A program made the position numbers and the translations under genes. Below, in pieces: positions 7,099 through 10,528 of a stretch of DNA of 10,528 bases (the first letter of the stretch is position 1; every line of letters begins with the position of its first letter). The stretch lies in contig CAMBYJ010000042.1 in NCBI GenBank assembly GCA_945872015.1, forward strand, positions 1-10,528, read 5' to 3'. The notes beneath the pieces are model-generated. The model did not search any database, was not told the DNA's origin, and saw only the letters and a list, made by a program, of their open reading frames with translations. Source of the DNA: Chitinophaga pinensis (GTDB lineage Bacteria; Bacteroidota; Bacteroidia; AKYH767-A; OLB10).

Positions 7099-7761
7099 AT
7101 GTTTGCGTCTAATTTAATAACTGATAGTGTCCCTCCATTGAAACTCACCGATACCTGCGGAAGAGCATTAGTATGGATGGATGAATTGCGCGTTAATGCA
7201 TTACCAGTTATTGATGGCACCAACTATTTAGGAATCCTTCACAAAACAGATGTATTGAAACCTGAATTAAAGCAAACAACTTTAAAAAATGCTGACATCA
7301 ATCTATCAAAGGTTTCTGTATTTCATAATCAGCACGTTTACGAACTAACAAAAATTGCTACTATAAATAAACTCGATATTGTTCCAGTAATTGATGATAG
7401 TAATCATTATTTAGGGTTAGTAACAGTTAACGACTTAGTTGCCTATTTTGCAGAGAGCAAAAGTGTTTATATGCCTGGAGGAATTATTATTCTTGAAATG
7501 GGCTTTAAAGATTATTCGATGAGCCATATAAGCCAGATTGTAGAATCAGATGGAGGGCATATCTTGAGTGCAAGTGTTTCGGCAACTAAAAATCAGCAAA
7601 CAATTGAAATCACTTTAAAAATTGACAAAGTTGATTTATCAAGAATACTAGCGGCATTTTACAGATATAATTATAATGTTACTGGATCGTTTTCACAAAG
7701 CGAATTCAACGATGATTTAAAAAATCGTTACGACTCACTGATGCATTACTTAAATATTTAA
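7099..7761 (+). CDS. CBS-domain pair protein with C-terminal ACT-like domain
   Basis: A 220-residue cytosolic protein. Residues 1-118 form two CBS repeats: the first includes NALPVIDGTNYLGILHKTDVL (33-53), the second DIVPVIDDSNHYLGLVTVNDLV (93-114). CBS pairs commonly bind adenine nucleotides. Residues about 128-197 (GGIIILEM onward, with ISQIVESDGG and DLSRILAAFYRYNYNV) fit the beta-alpha-beta-beta-alpha-beta order of an ACT-like ligand domain. No catalytic domain is present, so a sensor or regulator is likely, but ligand and target are unknown. It begins with ATG 33 bases after the shared promoter-like element and is followed after eight bases by the POTRA/Omp85 gene. I recall homologues adjacent to pdxJ and nadK in other Bacteroidota; that is memory, not computed here. 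Confidence 0.88.
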   Translation: MFASNLITDSVPPLKLTDTCGRALVWMDELRVNALPVIDGTNYLGILHKTDVLKPELKQTTLKNADINLSKVSVFHNQHVYELTKIATINKLDIVPVIDDSNHYLGLVTVNDLVAYFAESKSVYMPGGIIILEMGFKDYSMSHISQIVESDGGHILSASVSATKNQQTIEITLKIDKVDLSRILAAFYRYNYNVTGSFSQSEFNDDLKNRYDSLMHYLNI

Positions 7762-7769
7762 TTTCAGAT

Positions 7770-9179
7770 TTGAGATCGAATTTATCCCCTATTCTTTTCA
7801 AACTACTACTTTCTGTTTTCCTACTTAGTCCATTTTGTTCGTTAGCTACATCAGATGATACTTCTACTGTTTTCATCAAAGAAATATTAATTATAGGCAA
7901 CAAGAAAACAAAATCATCAATTATTTTAAGAGAGCTTCCGTTTAGTCGTAACGATACAATTAACAATCTTGATAGTGTACTGGTTAGATGTAAGGAAAAC
8001 CTAATGAACATCGGATTGTTCAATTTTGTAGATATTAATTACATCAAAGAAGATCCGACAACTGTTATTGTTTATATCAGTGTTTCTGAAAGATGGTATT
8101 TATGGCCCATGCCTGTTTTTGAATTAGCAGATAGAAACTTTAATGAATGGGCACAAAACAAAGATTTGAGCAGAACGAATTATGGCTTGAATGTCAGACA
8201 AGATAATTTCAGAGGTCGCGATGAAATTTTACAGCTTCAATTTGTTTATGGATATTCTCACCGTCTAGGAATCAATTATACGGTTCCGTATATAAATAGA
8301 AAACAGAATATTGGCTTATCGGCAGGCTTTCTCATTTCTCAATACCATGAAATTACCTATGATGTAGTTGGAGACAAACTACAATTTTATAAGAATGAAG
8401 ATTTATATGTCCGAAAAGATTTTTCAAGTTACGTACGAATCAATAAACGGAAAGGTATTTATAATTATTTTATAACGGGCTTGGATTACCGAAGAAACAG
8501 TACAATCGATTCTGTTCTTATGTTAAATCCCTCTTACTTTGTAAATCAATCAACCTATCAGCAAGCCCTCACACTTTCTTGGGGTTATCGATTCGATAAA
8601 CGAGATTATCAACCATATGCTTTAAAGGGAACCTATTTCGAGTTTGATGTTTTTAAAAGTGGTTTTGCCGCATTGAAAAATGAACCAGAAATAATGGCTA
8701 TTTCTACTGGAATCCGAAAATACTATAAACTAAATGACAAATTTCATTTTGCAGCAATGGCAAAAGGACGTTTAACACAAAGATCTAAAGCTCCATTTTT
8801 TAATCAACGAGCTATTGGTTATGGACAAGATTACATTAGAGGTTATGATTATTATGTAATGAATGGTCAGAATTATTTATTGATGAAATCGCAGTTCAAA
8901 TATACATTGATGAAAAGACGAGTGTATAGAACTTCATTTATAAATTCAGATAAATTCAATCAGATTCCAGTTGCGATGTATATAAATTTATTTGCTGATG
9001 GGGGTTATGTTCAAGACAGATTCTACAGCCAATTTAATAATCTTTCAAATAAATTTCAGTATTCATATGGTATTGGATACGATTATGTAACCTATTATGA
9101 TTTAGTTTTCAGATTTGAATATGCCTTTAACCGAATGAAAGAATCTGGATTTTTTTTCAGAATAGGGGCTGCATTTTAA
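7770..9179 (+). CDS. BamA/TamA-like outer-membrane protein with one POTRA domain and an Omp85 barrel
   Basis: A 469-residue outer-membrane protein. Residues 1-26 look like a type I signal peptide (hydrophobic run 8-25, cleavage plausibly after SLA). Residues about 33-108 form one POTRA domain, with KEILIIGNKKTKSSIILREL (37-56) and MNIGLFNFVDI (79-89) as its hallmarks. The rest is barrel, with IRGY (356-359) matching the Omp85 (V/I)RG(Y/F) loop and a final strand ending FFFRIGAAF with terminal Phe. It is much shorter than BamA, which has five POTRA domains, so it is unlikely to be the main assembly factor; a TamA-like or lipid/protein export role is possible. The start is TTG at 7770, chosen because it precedes the signal peptide and no ATG lies nearby in frame. 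It is eight bases after the CBS stop, suggesting coupled translation. Confidence 0.85.
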   Translation: MRSNLSPILFKLLLSVFLLSPFCSLATSDDTSTVFIKEILIIGNKKTKSSIILRELPFSRNDTINNLDSVLVRCKENLMNIGLFNFVDINYIKEDPTTVIVYISVSERWYLWPMPVFELADRNFNEWAQNKDLSRTNYGLNVRQDNFRGRDEILQLQFVYGYSHRLGINYTVPYINRKQNIGLSAGFLISQYHEITYDVVGDKLQFYKNEDLYVRKDFSSYVRINKRKGIYNYFITGLDYRRNSTIDSVLMLNPSYFVNQSTYQQALTLSWGYRFDKRDYQPYALKGTYFEFDVFKSGFAALKNEPEIMAISTGIRKYYKLNDKFHFAAMAKGRLTQRSKAPFFNQRAIGYGQDYIRGYDYYVMNGQNYLLMKSQFKYTLMKRRVYRTSFINSDKFNQIPVAMYINLFADGGYVQDRFYSQFNNLSNKFQYSYGIGYDYVTYYDLVFRFEYAFNRMKESGFFFRIGAAF

Positions 9180-9200
9180 TTTTAACATGAATTGAATTTA

Positions 9201-9208
9201 TAACTTTA
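9201..9208 (+). promoter_or_regulatory. Near-consensus -7 element just before nadK
   Basis: TAACTTTA differs from TAnnTTTG only in the last base. It ends four bases before the nadK ATG at 9213, so if used the transcript would begin at or next to the start codon (leaderless). No -33 element is obvious. nadK could equally be read through from the upstream genes. Confidence 0.3.
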
Positions 9209-9212
9209 CATC

Positions 9213-10091
9213 ATGAAGATTGCATTGTACGCCCGCCAATTATCTGAAAGTAGTCACGAAGTTGCCCTACAGCTTATCGGAGAGATTTTAAATCGTGGTG
9301 CAATGCCAATCGTTTATCAACCATTATTTAATCAATTAAAATCCGCTTTAAAACATCACGATCATTTTGAGCTTTATAACTCAGGTTCTGAAATACGAGG
9401 CAAGGTAGATTTTATATTCAGCATTGGTGGCGACGGAACAATTTTGGACACATTAACTCAAGTACAAGATAGCGGCATACCAGTTTTAGGAATTAATGTT
9501 GGTCGTTTGGGATTTCTTTCAAGTATCTCTACGCAAGAAATCAATCAATGTCTTGATTCATTATTCAAAGGTCATTTTACAATCGATAAAAGACGATTAT
9601 TAAGACTCGACTCCAGCATCAATCTTTTTGGAGACGTAAATTATGCTTTAAACGAACTTACAATCCATAAGAAGGACAGTTCAAGCATGATTATCATAAA
9701 CACCTATATCAATGGAGAATATTTAAATTCATACTGGGCCGATGGATTAATTATCGCCACCCCGACTGGGTCTACGGGATATTCTTTGAGCTGTGGAGGT
9801 CCAATCATTGCACCTTACTCTGAAAACTTTGTAATCACTCCTATAGCACCTCACAATTTGAATGTCAGACCAATTGTAGTATCTGATGAGAATGTAATTT
9901 CCTTAGAAGTTGAGGGCAGGTCACAATATTTCATTGCATCATTAGACTCGAGATCAGTTACAATCGACTCCTCCGTATCATTAGCCATAAAAAAATCAGA
10001 TTTTACTATGAATTTGCTGAGAATAGGCAACGATAATTTCCTCGACACTTTGCGAAAGAAACTAAATTGGGGACTTGACTCAAGAAACTAG
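9213..10091 (+). CDS. nadK: NAD kinase
   Basis: Phosphorylates NAD+ to NADP+ using ATP or polyphosphate, and so sets the NADP pool. The 292-residue protein has all family hallmarks: IGGDGTILD (71-79) with catalytic Asp74, GINVGRLGFLS (93-103), the NE motif (147-148) in ALNELTIHKK, DGLIIATPTGSTGYSLS (177-193) including the diphosphate-binding TPTGSTGYS, and ITPIAPHNLNVRPIVV (208-223). Length is normal. It starts with ATG 33 bases after the stop of the POTRA/Omp85 gene. The same-strand order CBS, Omp85, nadK, DUF6089 suggests a cluster, with an additional promoter-like element after nadK. Confidence 0.97.
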   Translation: MKIALYARQLSESSHEVALQLIGEILNRGAMPIVYQPLFNQLKSALKHHDHFELYNSGSEIRGKVDFIFSIGGDGTILDTLTQVQDSGIPVLGINVGRLGFLSSISTQEINQCLDSLFKGHFTIDKRRLLRLDSSINLFGDVNYALNELTIHKKDSSSMIIINTYINGEYLNSYWADGLIIATPTGSTGYSLSCGGPIIAPYSENFVITPIAPHNLNVRPIVVSDENVISLEVEGRSQYFIASLDSRSVTIDSSVSLAIKKSDFTMNLLRIGNDNFLDTLRKKLNWGLDSRN

Positions 10092-10093
10092 TG

Positions 10094-10114
10094 ATAGAAT
10101 TGAAGCTATTTTTT
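10094..10114 (+). terminator. Weak candidate terminator after nadK
   Basis: A four-base stem (ATAG/CTAT, 10094-10097 and 10106-10109) with an eight-base loop is followed by a run of T to 10114. It lies just after the nadK stop and before the next promoter-like element, the right place for a terminator, but the stem is too short and AT-rich to be convincing. Confidence 0.2.
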
Positions 10115-10135
10115 ATAAAAATGACTGATTTTTGA

Positions 10136-10162
10136 GCGAAAATGTTATTTTTGTCCATAAGA
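10136..10162 (+). promoter_or_regulatory. Promoter-like element upstream of the DUF6089 gene (copy 2 of the pair)
   Basis: It contains TATTTTTG (10146-10153), an exact TAnnTTTG match, flanked by GCGAAAAT (10136-10143) and TCCATAAGA (10154-10162) as in the copy before the CBS gene. A start near 10159 would give a leader of about 20 bases before the ATG at 10179. A TTTG at 10131-10134 is only 11 bases upstream of the -7 box, too close for a standard -33 element. Confidence 0.6.
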
Positions 10163-10178
10163 CTCATGTCGCTCAGTT

Positions 10179-10528
10179 ATGAAAAAGAATTTATTTCTAG
10201 TATTAGTATTCATCCTCGCACTTACCACTAATTCGGATGCACAACGTCTGCGTTCAAGATGGAAAGCTTATCGTTACGAATGGAGTGCAGGAGTTGGCGC
10301 TTCTAACTTCCTTGGTGATTTAGGTGGTGCAAACCAAATTGGAACCAATGGATTTAAAGATTTAGAACTTTCTTTAACTCGCCCATCATTTACAGTAGGC
10401 TTAAAATATAAGTTGACGGAGTCAATAGCTCTACACTCTCATGCAACCTATGGCCAAGTTAGAGGCGATGATAAATTAACGGACGAGTTTTTCAGAAATA
10501 ATCGCAATCTTAATTTCAAATCAAATAT
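10179..10528 (+). CDS. DUF6089-like secreted/outer-membrane beta-barrel protein (3' end outside window)
   Basis: The first 116 codons of a gene that runs off the right edge. Residues 1-21 are a clear signal peptide (MKKN, a Leu/Val-rich core at 5-16, then TTNSDA with likely cleavage before Gln22). The mature start carries RSRWKAYRYEWSAGVG (25-40) and NFLGDLGGAN (43-52), the pattern I associate with the Bacteroidota DUF6089 family of outer-membrane beta-barrel proteins. The later segment (FTVGLKYKLTESIALHSHATYG) alternates like beta-strands. Function of the family is unknown. In related genomes I recall it between nadK and the uppS/bamA cluster, so uppS and bamA may follow beyond this window; this is an inference from remembered gene order. 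It has its own promoter-like element upstream. Confidence 0.8.
   Translation, partial: MKKNLFLVLVFILALTTNSDAQRLRSRWKAYRYEWSAGVGASNFLGDLGGANQIGTNGFKDLELSLTRPSFTVGLKYKLTESIALHSHATYGQVRGDDKLTDEFFRNNRNLNFKSN

Noticed and set aside
7836..7848. Lipoprotein signal (Cys23) in the Omp85-type protein
   Set aside because: The residues before the Cys are Ser-Pro-Phe, which do not fit a lipobox; a type I signal peptide fits better.
7706..8023. 105-codon antisense open frame across the CBS/Omp85 junction
   Set aside because: It runs against two well-supported genes and looks like the complement of their codons; no own start context or recognisable protein pattern.
1..10528. CRISPR arrays, tRNA or rRNA genes, insertion sequences, phage or defence genes
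   Set aside because: Almost the whole window is accounted for by identified housekeeping and envelope genes; the short intergenic gaps show no such structures.

Overview
The window looks like chromosome of a Bacteroidota (Cytophaga/Flavobacterium/Chitinophaga-type) bacterium. It is AT-rich and densely packed, start sites generally lack Shine-Dalgarno sequences, and several intergenic regions carry the TAnnTTTG -7 element typical of the phylum. The order pdxJ (divergent), CBS protein, nadK, DUF6089-like protein resembles a gene order I recall from this phylum. No tRNA, rRNA, mobile element, CRISPR array or phage gene was seen, and no stretch over 300 bases lacks a gene.

Left part (1-2798, + strand): the 3' end of a large gene ending in an Omp85-type outer-membrane beta-barrel, followed 11 bases later by an M20 amidohydrolase. 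Converging on it from the right (4714-2775, - strand) is a two-gene unit: class I fructose-1,6-bisphosphatase (fbp), then a small soluble Ser/Thr protein kinase. The kinase has no ATG start and its last 24 bases overlap the end of the amidohydrolase gene.

Middle (4853-6968): serA (D-3-phosphoglycerate dehydrogenase with a C-terminal ACT domain) and a 65-residue two-helix membrane protein form a + strand pair. pdxJ (pyridoxine 5'-phosphate synthase) converges on them with no base between the stop codons.

Right part (7099-10528, + strand): a CBS-pair plus ACT-like protein, a POTRA/Omp85 outer-membrane protein with a TTG start, nadK (NAD kinase), and the beginning of a DUF6089-type secreted protein cut by the window edge. 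The CBS and DUF6089 genes are preceded by nearly identical 27/28-base promoter-like elements, suggesting shared control of the two ends of this cluster.

Most genes are core metabolism (gluconeogenesis, serine, vitamin B6, NADP) or envelope biogenesis. I found no clear novel defence or mobile system. The least ordinary points are the fbp-kinase pair, the twin promoter element, and the Omp85 gene lying between the CBS and nadK genes.
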